64,000 nt of DNA from Cryobacterium mannosilyticum. Lineage in GTDB: Bacteria > Actinomycetota > Actinomycetes > Actinomycetales > Microbacteriaceae. Shown piece after piece: positions 41,542-49,925 of the stretch. The translations under genes and the position numbers were made by a program. The notes beneath the pieces are model-generated. The model saw nothing but the letters and a program-made list of their open reading frames with translations. It searched no databases and was not told the origin of the DNA. Location of the stretch: assembly GCF_004402705.1 (NCBI RefSeq), contig NZ_SOFM01000003.1, positions 1 through 64,000 of the forward strand. The letters run 5' to 3'. The stretch's first letter is position 1, and the number at the start of each line of letters is the position of its first letter.

Positions 41542-42129
41542 GTGACAATTCCGCACGTGATCAAAGCGCTCACTCCCGTGACCTTCCCGGCGTGGCTGGC
41601 GCTCGCGCAGAAGCACAACGGGGTCTGGGGCGGGTGCTACTGCTCGTATTTCCACGACGACACGGAGCACACCGTCAAGAGCGAGTACGACGGGCCGACG
41701 TTCAAGCAGAGACTTGTGGTGGAGGGCGTCGCACATGCCGCGCTCGTCTTCGACGGTGACGCCGCGATCGGTTGGTGCGAGTACGGCAGCCCAGTCGAAC
41801 TGCCGGGCATCTACCACCGCAAGGAGTATGACGCGGGCGAGACCAAGCCGGCCCCGTGGCGGATCACCTGCTTCTTCGTCGACCGCGACCACCGACGCTC
41901 GGGAGTGGCGCGGGAGGCGCTGAATGGAGCGCTCGAGCTGATCGCGCGGGCCGGCGGGGGCGAGGTGGTCTCGTTCCCCAACGAACTCGCGCCAGGCAAG
42001 AGGACGTCGTCCTCGTTCCTCCACAACGGCACGCGGACCATGTTCGAGAAGGCGGGATTCACGTTCGAGCGTCACATCGGCAAGAGCAAGACCGTGATGC
42101 GCAAGACGATCCCGCCGGCCCGCGGCTGA
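41542..42129 (+). CDS. GNAT family N-acetyltransferase
   Basis: 195 residues. The acetyl-CoA-binding region is ITCFFVDRDHRRSGVAREAL (about 110-130), with the Q/RxxGxG/A-type loop RRSGVA; GWCEYGSPVELPG precedes it. The C-terminal FEKAGFTFERHIGKSKTVMRK is the usual last strand. Substrate unknown. GTG 41542 is selected because CGGAGG lies 5 nt upstream; an in-frame GTG two codons earlier overlaps that site. Confidence 0.83.
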   Translation: MTIPHVIKALTPVTFPAWLALAQKHNGVWGGCYCSYFHDDTEHTVKSEYDGPTFKQRLVVEGVAHAALVFDGDAAIGWCEYGSPVELPGIYHRKEYDAGETKPAPWRITCFFVDRDHRRSGVAREALNGALELIARAGGGEVVSFPNELAPGKRTSSSFLHNGTRTMFEKAGFTFERHIGKSKTVMRKTIPPARG

Positions 42130-42353
42130 CGCCGGGTTCGCGCCGATCGGCCGCGTCAGGTCCGCGTCGAAGCGCCTTCGGTCGCCCCCCTTGGGATCCC
42201 GCAACATCGATACTCCGGCACTCTTCTGAATGAACTCGAAGCTCCCCCGACAACTCGACCGATCCCTCCGGGGCTACCCTCCCCGTTGAGGGTTCCCCCT
42301 GGGGACCGGCTTGCTGGGGCGGAGCGCCAGTGCAGTCCCGCTAGCCTTGTCCC

Positions 42354-42851
42354 ATGGGGTGGAAGCGTCGAAGCAAGTCCGAGCGAGGATGGTTGACTCC
42401 CGAACTTGCACAATTGATCGTCGAGAGCCATGTCGAGGTCCTCACGAAGCAAGCGCGCGCCGCCGAGCAATGGGGCATCGGATCAGCCGATCGCTGGTCT
42501 GCTGATCTTGCCGGCGGAACGATTTCGTTCGAGTTTCCGGATCGTGTGATCACCGGCGAGGTCGAGTTGCTCGGCAGTTATGTCCTCTCAGCCGGCACCT
42601 GGCTCTGGGGATGGGCGAACGAATCCGTGCCCGAATCGGCCACGGGTGCCTCGCGAAAAGTGAGAGCGATCGCGACACGGCCCGGACTTGAGTTGCTAGC
42701 CGAGGCGAAGCTTCAGATGCCGGCAGAAGTCGCAGATGACCTGGCCAACATCGCCGTCGGAATAGGCGGCCTGGACGGTTGGTATCGGGGCCCTTCAACG
42801 ACTCAATACGTGTACCTGGGGTTCCGCGACTTCACCATCGTCGCAAGCTGA
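42354..42851 (+). CDS. DUF6882-like protein
   Basis: 165 residues, no signal or membrane segment. The region GSYVLSAGTWLWGWANESVP and the C-terminal YVYLGFRDFTIV resemble DUF6882, a small cytosolic family of unknown function. The first 10 residues are basic. The start is an ATG just after the non-coding GGGTTCCC-bearing gap. Family assignment is from memory. Confidence 0.65.
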   Translation: MGWKRRSKSERGWLTPELAQLIVESHVEVLTKQARAAEQWGIGSADRWSADLAGGTISFEFPDRVITGEVELLGSYVLSAGTWLWGWANESVPESATGASRKVRAIATRPGLELLAEAKLQMPAEVADDLANIAVGIGGLDGWYRGPSTTQYVYLGFRDFTIVAS

Positions 42852-43041
42852 CTATCGCGTCACACGATCACCGACTCCGCAGAGGGTTCCCGTGCGACAC
42901 ATCGAGCGAGCCACGCATTGGCTCTGCGAATTGTCGCGAGCTACGTCGCTCAAGGTCCGCTTGCGGCCACTTTAGGTGCGTTGAGCCGGTGTCGGGTTCA
43001 TATGAGCAACCTCCGCGTTCATAACTTTCGGAGGGCTAGAA

Positions 43042-43194
43042 ATGCTTGTTGGTGCGGTTGGTGCGGTTGGTGCGGTTGGAGCGCTAGGAACAGCTGGTTT
43101 TTCGCTCGGGCTAGTGTTGGCCGGAGGGGTCGAGGCGGCAATGGCCGGCGCTTTCTTGGCGGCAGGTGCGGCGGGAGTGGCAGACGGGTATTAA
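43042..43194 (+). CDS. 50-residue Gly/Ala-rich hydrophobic peptide, bacteriocin-like
   Basis: A short gene with GGAGGG exactly 6 nt before the ATG, the best Shine-Dalgarno in this stretch. The peptide starts MLVGAVGAVGAVGALG, with three tandem 9-nt repeats, continues as one or two hydrophobic helices with many GxxxG-like spacings, has one acidic residue (VEAAMAG) and ends ADGY. Composition resembles class II, leaderless or circular bacteriocin precursors, or a small membrane toxin. There is no double-glycine leader processing site I can defend. A 2-TM protein gene 30 nt downstream could be the immunity partner. Confidence 0.55.
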   Translation: MLVGAVGAVGAVGALGTAGFSLGLVLAGGVEAAMAGAFLAAGAAGVADGY

Positions 43195-43224
43195 TAAGCT
43201 CAGCGGGAAAGGTTTAGGGGAGCA

Positions 43225-43437
43225 ATGAATAGAGGTTCGACTTCGTATTTGATGGGATTCGCCTTCGGCTGCCTGGTCGTTCTGGTTGGGCTCTTTGCCG
43301 TCGCAATCTTCGCTGAGAGTCCGTACTCGATCGTGGCGCTTTGCGTGGTGCCCGTTCCTTTTATCGGAATCGGCTTTGCCGTGATTGCCAGGGGAAGAAA
43401 TGCTCTCGCGAAACTCCGGTCGAACCGTCGTCCCTGA
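43225..43437 (+). CDS. small two-helix membrane protein, possible immunity protein
   Basis: 70 residues with two helices (MGFAFGCLVVLVGLFAVAIF and VALCVVPVPFIGIGFAVIA) and a basic C-terminus (RGRNALAKLRSNRRP). Size, topology and charge fit small bacteriocin-immunity or antitoxin membrane proteins. It follows the 50-residue peptide gene by 30 nt on the same strand. AGGGGAG precedes the ATG closely. No family recognised. Confidence 0.6.
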   Translation: MNRGSTSYLMGFAFGCLVVLVGLFAVAIFAESPYSIVALCVVPVPFIGIGFAVIARGRNALAKLRSNRRP

Positions 43438-43660
43438 ACCGTGTTGATTCAGTGCTTGGTTCTCCTGTGTCCGACGCTCCCTGCGGGTCGGCCCTAGTCA
43501 TCATGGGGCCGCTGTTCTGAGACCGGATGGCCTGGCGGCTGAATCTGTGTCCGTCAAGGTTGCGTTTAGGTACTTCGCTCCCCAAGCCACCCGGAATGCA
43601 GGATAGTGATGACCAGGAGCCAGACGGCTGCTTTCGGAGACCGAAGGGATTGGTGGTGTT

Positions 43661-44356
43661 GTGGCGGCTAATCGAATCCCTCCAGCACGCAGGAGGAGAT
43701 GGAGTGGTCTCGTCGCAATGGCAGCGGTCTTGCTCGTCACCTCTGGACCCACCTTCTATGGAGTTCTAAACGGGGGCGCGACGTTTGCCGCAACGATTGT
43801 CTACAGTCTTGTCTTCGGAATTGCTCTGGCAGTCGCTTTCTCTTGGATGTTCTACCGTCCAGGTCGAAAGTTATATCGAGCCATGTCCCAAGCGAATCCC
43901 GACATGCCGGTTGTGCCCGTATATTCCTCCGACGAGCTCATTAGCGGATTGAAAGAGCTGAACGGATCCCGACTTGTGTCAAGTGACCTGCCGACTGGCG
44001 CTTACTTGGTCTTCGTCGATGCCGGACGCCAGTTCGAATTATGGAGGTCGCGTCGCGGAGGGCCAGAAAGAGTGGTCCGGCTGCCCTGGGCTGCAGTTGA
44101 ATCCATTGAAATCGACACGATTTCGCACTTAGTCATCACTGACCGCGCCCTTGTCCTAAACGTGAAGTCCGGCGAACGCACTGTGCGAATCCCGATTTCC
44201 CCTCAGGAGCGCCATGCCGTGCGACTTTCGCCCGTCAAGGACAACGCATTCAACGAATTCCTGACTGACCTGCGATCGCGGGTAACCCAGAGCCAACTTG
44301 CCGCTAACGTCCATCGGACTGAATCGACTGTGACGCCAGGCAGCGACGTAAAATGA
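43661..44356 (+). CDS. membrane protein with PH-like cytosolic domain, unknown function
   Basis: 231 residues. Two N-terminal helices (SGLVAMAAVLLVTSGPTFYG and TIVYSLVFGIALAVAFSWMF) are followed by a beta-rich domain with FELWRSRRGGPERVVRLPW and LVITDRALVLNVKSGERTV, a pattern that recalls PH-like bacterial membrane domains. GTG start at 43661. No neighbour helps with function; the base composition is lower in GC than the core genes. Confidence 0.65.
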   Translation: MAANRIPPARRRRWSGLVAMAAVLLVTSGPTFYGVLNGGATFAATIVYSLVFGIALAVAFSWMFYRPGRKLYRAMSQANPDMPVVPVYSSDELISGLKELNGSRLVSSDLPTGAYLVFVDAGRQFELWRSRRGGPERVVRLPWAAVESIEIDTISHLVITDRALVLNVKSGERTVRIPISPQERHAVRLSPVKDNAFNEFLTDLRSRVTQSQLAANVHRTESTVTPGSDVK

Positions 44357-44636
44357 CGACCCAACACAGCGGTGCCGCTGGCGAGCTCGGGTGAACTATC
44401 CCGCAGACGGCCGGACCACCATCGTCCAGGTGAATACCGTGCCCAAGCCACAGCCGCCGGCTCTAGTGGCACGTCGATACCCCCAACGCCCCAGAAGGAC
44501 GCACTGCCACTCGAATTGGCCGATATGACCCCTCTACCTGCTCGAGCACCGCGTGGGATCACTTTTCCCCCAGCGCTACTGGATGCTCTGAGCGTTGCGG
44601 TAGACCTGGCAGGAATCAGGCGCACCTTTGATTCAT

Positions 44637-44915
44637 CTACCAGAGAGCGAGGAAGGCAATTCGATGTTCGGTGTCGACCATCTTTGACAGCGCCACCCAT
44701 GACGCTGGCGGGTTACGAATGAATGGCCTGAGTAGGGCCCGCTGAATCAAAGCGTTTAGGTTCAGGTCAAACCAACCCAGGCACGAGCCAAGCGAGGCCT
44801 TGGTAATCCCAAACAACACGATCCAAGAGATAGCGGCCACGGGAACCACTATCCACAGAAGCACCCCTCTGATCATCAAGATCAGAAGCTGCACAAATAT
44901 GTTCAGCTCGGTCAT
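44637..44915 (-). CDS. small membrane protein, unknown function
   Basis: 92 residues. A long hydrophobic N-terminal region (about 5-45) with two helices (FVQLLILMIRGVLLWIVVPV and AISWIVLFGITKA) is followed by a polar tail. ATG 44915 has GGAGGAG at ideal distance, which decides the start against the longer frame. No family recognised. Confidence 0.6.
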   Translation of the reverse strand: MTELNIFVQLLILMIRGVLLWIVVPVAAISWIVLFGITKASLGSCLGWFDLNLNALIQRALLRPFIRNPPASWVALSKMVDTEHRIAFLALW

Positions 44916-45132
44916 GGCACTCCTCCCCCCCCAGTCAGACCAATGATCGCCGCCCGGAGCGATGCTCTTTGAAGATATCCGATCTCCGGACACCTCAGAT
45001 GTCCCGCTGGGGGTTCCCCTGGCGGGCGTCTCTCGTGGTCATCGCCTCGAACTGATTCAGCCGTTTGGTCGCCCACACGACGTCCGTCGTGCGGGCGCGA
45101 TCCGGCTCACTGCTGAGACAGTCCGGTGTTGG

Positions 45133-45822
45133 TCAGACGTCGATCGGGCGCGCCAGTTCGGGAGGGGTGCCGATCTCGTCGACTTGGTGGCCGGTGCACG
45201 GATGACGGGTGGCCGTGGCGTTCTGGATCCTGGTCAGGTCGAACCAACGGACGTCGTCTCGTAATCTGCACCATGCAACGAGTAGCCACCGGCCGCCGCT
45301 GAGGGCGAAGATCATCGGCTCAACCTCGCGCCGAGTGCTCTCGCCCTTCGCGTCGGTGTAGGCGAGGTTTATGGTGACCTGGTCGACGGTGGCTTGCTCG
45401 ATAACGGACATCACTCGACGGCGAGCTGCCGGACCGACGTCGACCCATACGCGGTTGGACAGTTCAGCTGCTCGGCGGCGGGTCACCGGATCGAGCACGT
45501 CGAGCACTTTACGGATCGCGGCGCGCGCCGAAGCGGAGAACGGCGCCTGAGAGCTCGCTGACACTGACGCGCTGAGGCCTAGCGCTTGCGCTGCTGTGAG
45601 ATTAACAGGCGGAAGCGAGGACATCTCCGTCAGCCCGTAGCCGCCACCGGGACCGGTTCGTCCCCAGACCGGCAGACCGCCGGCCTCGAGCGCGGCAAGG
45701 TCACGCTTGATCGTGCGGATGGCCACTTCGAACTCGTCGGCGAGCTGCTGGGCAGTGCGGCCAAGAGTGCCCGCCCGACGCAACGACTCGGTGAGGGAAT
45801 GAAGGCGCTCGGTTCTATTCAC
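45133..45822 (-). CDS. WYL domain transcriptional regulator (DeoR-type HTH)
   Basis: 229 residues. The N-terminal winged helix reads RTAQQLADEFEVAIRTIKRD, then a WYL domain with MIFALSGGRWLLVAWCRLRD and DVRWFDLTRIQ. WYL regulators sense ligands, sometimes nucleic acids or nucleotides, through the Trp-Tyr-Leu-type pocket. Divergent from an alpha/beta hydrolase gene; repeated TAGTGACA boxes in the shared 73-bp gap suggest that it controls that gene and itself. Confidence 0.9.
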   Translation of the reverse strand: MNRTERLHSLTESLRRAGTLGRTAQQLADEFEVAIRTIKRDLAALEAGGLPVWGRTGPGGGYGLTEMSSLPPVNLTAAQALGLSASVSASSQAPFSASARAAIRKVLDVLDPVTRRRAAELSNRVWVDVGPAARRRVMSVIEQATVDQVTINLAYTDAKGESTRREVEPMIFALSGGRWLLVAWCRLRDDVRWFDLTRIQNATATRHPCTGHQVDEIGTPPELARPIDV

Positions 45823-45824
45823 TT

Positions 45825-45861
45825 TGTAACTATCTCAGAATTAGTGACAGAAATAGTGACA
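45825..45861. promoter_or_regulatory. TGTNACTA/TAGTNACA repeats, candidate WYL-regulator operator
   Basis: TGTAACTA (45825-45832) is an inverted match to TAGTGACA (45842-45849), and a second direct copy TAGTGACA lies at 45854-45861. The three boxes fill the divergent promoter region between the regulator and the hydrolase. Confidence 0.6.
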
Positions 45862-45895
45862 AGCCCTTGTCATGTGTCCGGAGGAGCATGAAGAC

Positions 45896-46624
45896 ATGGA
45901 ACCCATCACACCAACTCTCAAGTCAATCGTTCTTGTCCCTGGCTACTGGCTAGGCGGATGGGCGTGGGATGCCGTCGCGGCCGATCTGCGCGACCGGGGC
46001 CACCGCGTCATCGCCGTGACGCTGCCGGGCCTCGATCCCGATGACCTTCATCGTGCATCAAGGAGCATGGCCGACCAGGTGGATTCTCTGCGCTCGGCCG
46101 TGAGCGCTGCGGGCGTCGACGGTTCCTCCGTCGTGCTCGTTGTTCACAGCGGCGCCGGATTCCCCTCCTCCGTACTCCTGGACCAGGACCCCACCGCAGT
46201 AGCTCGAATCATCTACGTCGACAGCGGGCCATCCGCTGATGGCTCTGCCTTCGACGCGTCCTTACCGCACGATCAACGGGAGGTGGTGCTTCCACCGTTC
46301 GAGCAACTGGCCGCCAGCCTTGACGGGCTGAGCAAGGAAGACCTCGAACAGTTTCGTCAGCGGGCGGTACCAGAGCCCGCAACAGTCATGCGCGCTCAGG
46401 TGCGACTCGAGAACGACTCCCGACGAAACGTGCCTTCGACGATCATCGCCTGCTCTTACCCATCCGAGCTAATGATGCAGATGGCTCGCGAAGGAAACCC
46501 GATGATGGCAGAAGTCGCCACCCTCCGCGATCTCGAACTTGTCGACCTCCCGACCGGACACTGGCCGATGTGGAGTCGACCAGCAGACCTCGCCGTCGCC
46601 ATCGCCCACGCAGCAGGCCGCTGA
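45896..46624 (+). CDS. alpha/beta hydrolase
   Basis: 242 residues of the alpha/beta hydrolase fold, similar to pheophorbidase-like/MES-type esterases. IVLVPGYWLGGWAWDAVAAD forms the oxyanion region, VVLVVHSGAGFPSSVLLD the nucleophile elbow (HSGAG, Ser nucleophile), and LPTGHWPMWSRP supplies the catalytic His. The third triad residue would be the Asp before the C-terminal helices. ATG 45896 has GGAGGAG about nine nt upstream. Probably repressed by the divergent WYL regulator. Substrate unknown. Confidence 0.88.
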   Translation: MEPITPTLKSIVLVPGYWLGGWAWDAVAADLRDRGHRVIAVTLPGLDPDDLHRASRSMADQVDSLRSAVSAAGVDGSSVVLVVHSGAGFPSSVLLDQDPTAVARIIYVDSGPSADGSAFDASLPHDQREVVLPPFEQLAASLDGLSKEDLEQFRQRAVPEPATVMRAQVRLENDSRRNVPSTIIACSYPSELMMQMAREGNPMMAEVATLRDLELVDLPTGHWPMWSRPADLAVAIAHAAGR

Positions 46625-46829
46625 GCGGCAAATCATACCCAAGCACATCTGTCCTGACGACAGAACACGGCATCACGCTGCCCGTCTCGCAGAAGGTTCG
46701 TCTTGCGAGCTGCTCCGGAAGTTCCCTCCTGGCCAAGCAATCGACGGCGTATCGCCCCGAACGACGACGCGGTCGTAGGCTCACGCTAAGTAGGGCACTC
46801 AGGTGTCCGCGAATCGAGGGGTGGTCGAC

Positions 46830-47003
46830 ATGGAATTCAGTACTCTTTTTTTTTGGTGGAACTTCTGGGTGGTAGTCCAGGTTCTCGTTCTGGTTGGGGT
46901 CGTCGTGGCACTGGGGCTTTTCAACCGCTGGGGACGTCGCAAGAGCGCCATTCTTGCGGCGAGCCAACCCACGAAAGGTCACGGGCCCGCTGTCGGTAAG
47001 TAG
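46830..47003 (+). CDS. 57-residue single-helix membrane protein
   Basis: One helix (NFWVVVQVLVLVGVVVALGLF) preceded by aromatic residues (FSTLFFWWN) and followed by a basic segment (NRWGRRK) fits a type with outside N-terminus. GAGGGG precedes the ATG at 9 nt plus; an in-frame GTG at 46803 is the alternative start. A run of ten T in the coding sequence (from about 46846) is a slippage-prone site. No family recognised. Confidence 0.5.
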   Translation: MEFSTLFFWWNFWVVVQVLVLVGVVVALGLFNRWGRRKSAILAASQPTKGHGPAVGK

Positions 47004-47144
47004 CGAGTACAAGTCCCCGTCGACCGGCCGAGCCGCCTCACAATGAGCCCCGATCGCGTCCGACAACTCATGCGATGACCAACAGACCGCGGGTGTTTCT
47101 GCATCCGCTTACCATCCTGAAGTAACTAAGTGATCGGAACCGCC

Positions 47145-47375
47145 ATGGACAGTCAAGCCGTATTCGCAGTCGTGCTCGCATCGATCGTTGCCGTCGTTTA
47201 CGTCGCGGCAATTGCCTACGCAATGATGCAGATTGCCCGAACCAACGACCTGTCAGGCGTGGAGAAAGCCGTCTGGATAGTCGGCGTCGTGTTCGCCCCT
47301 CTGCTCGGCGCGCTCGTCTGGTTTTTCGCTGGGCCACACCCATTCAGCCTTCGACTGACACGTCAGGTTCGATAG
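47145..47375 (+). CDS. PLDc_N domain small membrane protein (copy 2)
   Basis: 76 residues, paralogue of the gene at 41262 with near-identical layout: helix VFAVVLASIVAVVYVAAIAYA, linker ARTNDLSGVEKAVW and second helix ending LGALVWFFAGPHPF. The upstream 25 bp also match (TGAAGTA, CGGAACCG). The C-terminal tail differs. The conserved start is the ATG at 47145, not the GTG 15 nt upstream. Role unknown. Confidence 0.8.
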   Translation: MDSQAVFAVVLASIVAVVYVAAIAYAMMQIARTNDLSGVEKAVWIVGVVFAPLLGALVWFFAGPHPFSLRLTRQVR

Positions 47376-47541
47376 ACCTCGACCGTGATCCGCGGGCGCA
47401 GTGAGGGTTCCCAAACGCCACTCCCCCGAAACTTTGGAACCTCGGCGAATTGGTGTGCATCCATGGAGGTCCGCCGTACGTTCCCGCGTGAGGACAGTGA
47501 ATCCAGCCGCAGCGTGACGACGATTGTTGCATGCGTCGAAG

Positions 47542-48264
47542 TCAGCGAAAGTGCCTGAAATACCGTTCCGGATCGTCCAGGAACGATCGCCAATTCCGAA
47601 CCAGGTCGAGATCCTCCCAGACGCAGCGCCGGTATCCCCATGGCCCGACCTCATAGATCTCCGCACCGGGTATTGACGCGAGAATCGGTGAATGAGTGGA
47701 CAGGATCACCTGAGACCCACCGGCGGCAACAATGTCCCGGAGATCGCTGAGCAGAGCAAGCGAGCCGGTGAACGAGAGCGCTGATTCCGGCTCATCAAGG
47801 ATCCACAAGCCCGGGTAACGAGACCGGGCAGCCACAAGGTCGAGGAACGACTCGCCATGCGAGCGCTCGTGGAATACGGGGTCGTTGCCGCCGGGGTTGT
47901 CCTCCAGATAGGTGAAGAACCCGTGCATCGTTTCCGCGCGGAGAAAGAAGCCGCCCCGGCCGGCGCCGAGACCCCGGTTCAACCGCAGGTGGTCGGCGAG
48001 GGTGGACTCGGACCTGCGAGTGGTGTGTCTGGAGCCGGTCGATCCTCCTTCCGGTCCCATGCCGTAGGCACCTGCGATGGCCTCAACGAGAGTCGATTTG
48101 CCGACCCCATTGTCGCCGACGAATACGGTCACTGGACCCAGTTCGAGACCATCATCGAGGAGCTGCGCGATCGGGGCAAGCGTCGCGGGCCACACATCCC
48201 GAGGCAGAAATGGAGCGTCGGGATCCTGGCTCACCGAGCGCAACGGAGGCTCGTTTCTCGACAT
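47542..48264 (-). CDS. AAA family ATPase (OLD/RecF-like ABC ATPase)
   Basis: 240 residues. Walker A is VTVFVGDNGVGKSTLVEAIA, followed by the late motifs LWILDEPESALSF (Walker B with catalytic Glu) and QVILSTHSPILASIPG (H-loop). This is the single-domain ATPase related to SMC/RecF/ABC predicted-ATPase proteins (COG3910-type), some linked to phage defence, but no partner nuclease is adjacent. ATG 48264 is 11 nt after a CAGAAT -10-like element, so the transcript may be leaderless. The gene ends close to 47375. Confidence 0.87.
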   Translation of the reverse strand: MSRNEPPLRSVSQDPDAPFLPRDVWPATLAPIAQLLDDGLELGPVTVFVGDNGVGKSTLVEAIAGAYGMGPEGGSTGSRHTTRRSESTLADHLRLNRGLGAGRGGFFLRAETMHGFFTYLEDNPGGNDPVFHERSHGESFLDLVAARSRYPGLWILDEPESALSFTGSLALLSDLRDIVAAGGSQVILSTHSPILASIPGAEIYEVGPWGYRRCVWEDLDLVRNWRSFLDDPERYFRHFR

Positions 48265-48400
48265 GCGATCATTCTGCCCGAATCGGCACGGGAAACCGTT
48301 AGACCAACCGTTCAGGGTTCCCCAAGGGAATGGGGTGGTCCGCTGTCCCCATTGCTGATGGGCCTCGCCGCGCAGACGCGAGAAGGCTTGTGACAATCAC

Positions 48401-48444
48401 TTGACACAAACTTCAACCTCCTTGTATCGTCAAGTCGACACAAG
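48401..48444 (+). promoter_or_regulatory. promoter and GntR operator of the membrane-protein/gntR operon
   Basis: TTGACA (48401-48406) and TATCGT (48425-48430, 18-nt spacer) form the promoter. CTTGTATCG (48421-48429) and CGACACAAG (48436-48444) make an imperfect inverted repeat (8 of 9 matching) over the -10, a likely site for the GntR protein encoded in the operon. Confidence 0.6.
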
Positions 48445-48452
48445 GAGGACGT

Positions 48453-49397
48453 GTGGAGAACATCGGGATTGCCGAGATGTCATTAGGACTGGTCGGTCTC
48501 TTGTTCGTCCTCACGGTGGCGTTCGCCGGCGTAGCGATGGCTGGACGGCGCGGACAGCCGCTGCCGCTCGTACGTGCGCGGCGCGTGAGCGCGCTGCGGT
48601 CGGCCGTTGCCGTCTCAATAGCGCTCGCAGTCTTCGCTGTCGCGATCCTGATCCATATCGCCAATCCGCTCCTTGAGCTGGTCCCGTTCTTCCTCGGGCC
48701 GCTCGCGGCGGCCGCGGCCGGCCTCATCGCGTTTACGCTCATGCCCGCGCCAACGATCGATGGCGCACTTCGACGGCGCACCCGCAACGTCCAGCCGCGC
48801 ACCTTGCGCGACTATTCGACGTCAGGGCAACGGGCAAGGTTCTGCGTCATCGTCGGCCTGACCGCCCTCGTCGCCGTGGGCGCAGGGTTGCTCTCGAAAT
48901 CCGCGCCGGATGGTCGGTCTCTGTGCATCGCCCTATTCCCGGCCGAGTGCAAAGAGGGCGGGCCCTACCTCTTCCCCGGGTGGATGTTTGCGCTCCCGGT
49001 GCTGGTACTCACTGGCATTCTGGTTCTCGCCACTGTTCAGGCTCTGCGCCGCGTTATTGATGCCCCGGCCACTGCCTGGGCGGAACTCAGCGACGCTGAC
49101 GCAGCCCTGCGTCGAAGCGGGGTCCGGCTCGTCTTTCGCGTCGCGAGCGCACCGTTGGCACTCACCCTCGGCCTTCTACTCGGAATGGCATCCCTGCCGC
49201 TGGTCAACGCTCCCCTTCTCGAGACGGGCCTCGACGTGAACACGGCCGCGACGTTGCACACGATCGGAATGGTTCTGTTTGGGACTGCAGCCGTAGCCCT
49301 CGTCTACGGCCTCTCACTCGCCTTTCTCGCCGTCATCGGGGCGATCAAACTGCCTCGGACAGCCTTCGCTGGTCCGCGGTCGGAATACGCGGAATGA
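48453..49397 (+). CDS. multi-pass membrane protein, unknown function (DUF1648-like context)
   Basis: 314 residues with about eight predicted helices in pairs, e.g. LGLVGLLFVLTVAFAGVAMA, AVAVSIALAVFAVAILIHIA, VIVGLTALVAVGAGLL and LGLLLGMASLPLVNAPLL. It has no recognisable transporter motif. Genes encoding similar membrane proteins overlap GntR/YhcF regulators in many actinobacteria, as here by 4 nt. GTG 48453 is used with GGAGG 4 nt upstream. Regulation by that GntR protein at the preceding operator is likely. Confidence 0.75.
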   Translation: MENIGIAEMSLGLVGLLFVLTVAFAGVAMAGRRGQPLPLVRARRVSALRSAVAVSIALAVFAVAILIHIANPLLELVPFFLGPLAAAAAGLIAFTLMPAPTIDGALRRRTRNVQPRTLRDYSTSGQRARFCVIVGLTALVAVGAGLLSKSAPDGRSLCIALFPAECKEGGPYLFPGWMFALPVLVLTGILVLATVQALRRVIDAPATAWAELSDADAALRRSGVRLVFRVASAPLALTLGLLLGMASLPLVNAPLLETGLDVNTAATLHTIGMVLFGTAAVALVYGLSLAFLAVIGAIKLPRTAFAGPRSEYAE

Positions 49398-49756
49398 TCA
49401 CCGTCGACGCGGATGATCCGACGCCGCCCTTCGAACAAATCCGAGCCGCGCTAGCAGCGGAAATTACCTCGGGCAGACTCGCAGGCGGTCACAGATTGCC
49501 CACCGTACGCCAAATCGCCGGCGACCTACACGTGGCAGTTGGAACAGCGGCGCGCGCATACCGCGAGCTCGAAGAGGCCGGTCTCGTCGAAACTCGACGC
49601 TCCCAAGGAACCCTCGTCCGCCACGACCAGATCGAAGCGTTCGACCTCGACCAAGCAACGGCCGAACTCGTAAGAACAATTCCCCGCGACCAAGTAGCCC
49701 TCGCAGAAGTCCTCAAAGCAGTCGAAACCGCCTGGAACCTCGCCAACAGTGATTGA
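49394..49756 (+). CDS. GntR family transcriptional regulator (YhcF/YtrA-like)
   Basis: 120 residues. The winged helix region contains EITSGRLAGGHRLPTVRQIA, then DLHVAVGTAARAYRELEEAG and TRRSQGTLV, which is the GntR HTH pattern. The short C-terminal part, without a ligand domain, is typical for YtrA-type regulators that control their own membrane-protein or ABC operon. ATGA overlap with the upstream gene. The inverted repeat at 48421 is the presumed site. Confidence 0.9.
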   Translation: MITVDADDPTPPFEQIRAALAAEITSGRLAGGHRLPTVRQIAGDLHVAVGTAARAYRELEEAGLVETRRSQGTLVRHDQIEAFDLDQATAELVRTIPRDQVALAEVLKAVETAWNLANSD

Positions 49757-49925
49757 ACGTCCCGCAAAGGATCCTGGGCACCCATCGCTCTGAAGAATCA
49801 GACCCAGACCGTCCCGATGAAGGTTCCTCATCAGATGCCCATTCTGCAGCGTTTACTGGGGCGTGTGTGTGAGTTGGTGCTCTGGCTGGCCGCCATGCTT
49901 CCGTGGGGCTACTGGAAGACCTACG

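Noticed and set aside
44372..44722. 116-codon plus-strand frame overlapping a minus-strand membrane-protein gene
   Set aside because: The minus-strand gene has an ideal Shine-Dalgarno and clear helices; this frame has neither.
47542..48264. AAA ATPase as part of a known anti-phage defence pair
   Set aside because: No nuclease or toxin gene is adjacent; the neighbours are a PLDc_N micro-protein and a GntR-linked membrane protein, so a defence role is not supported.
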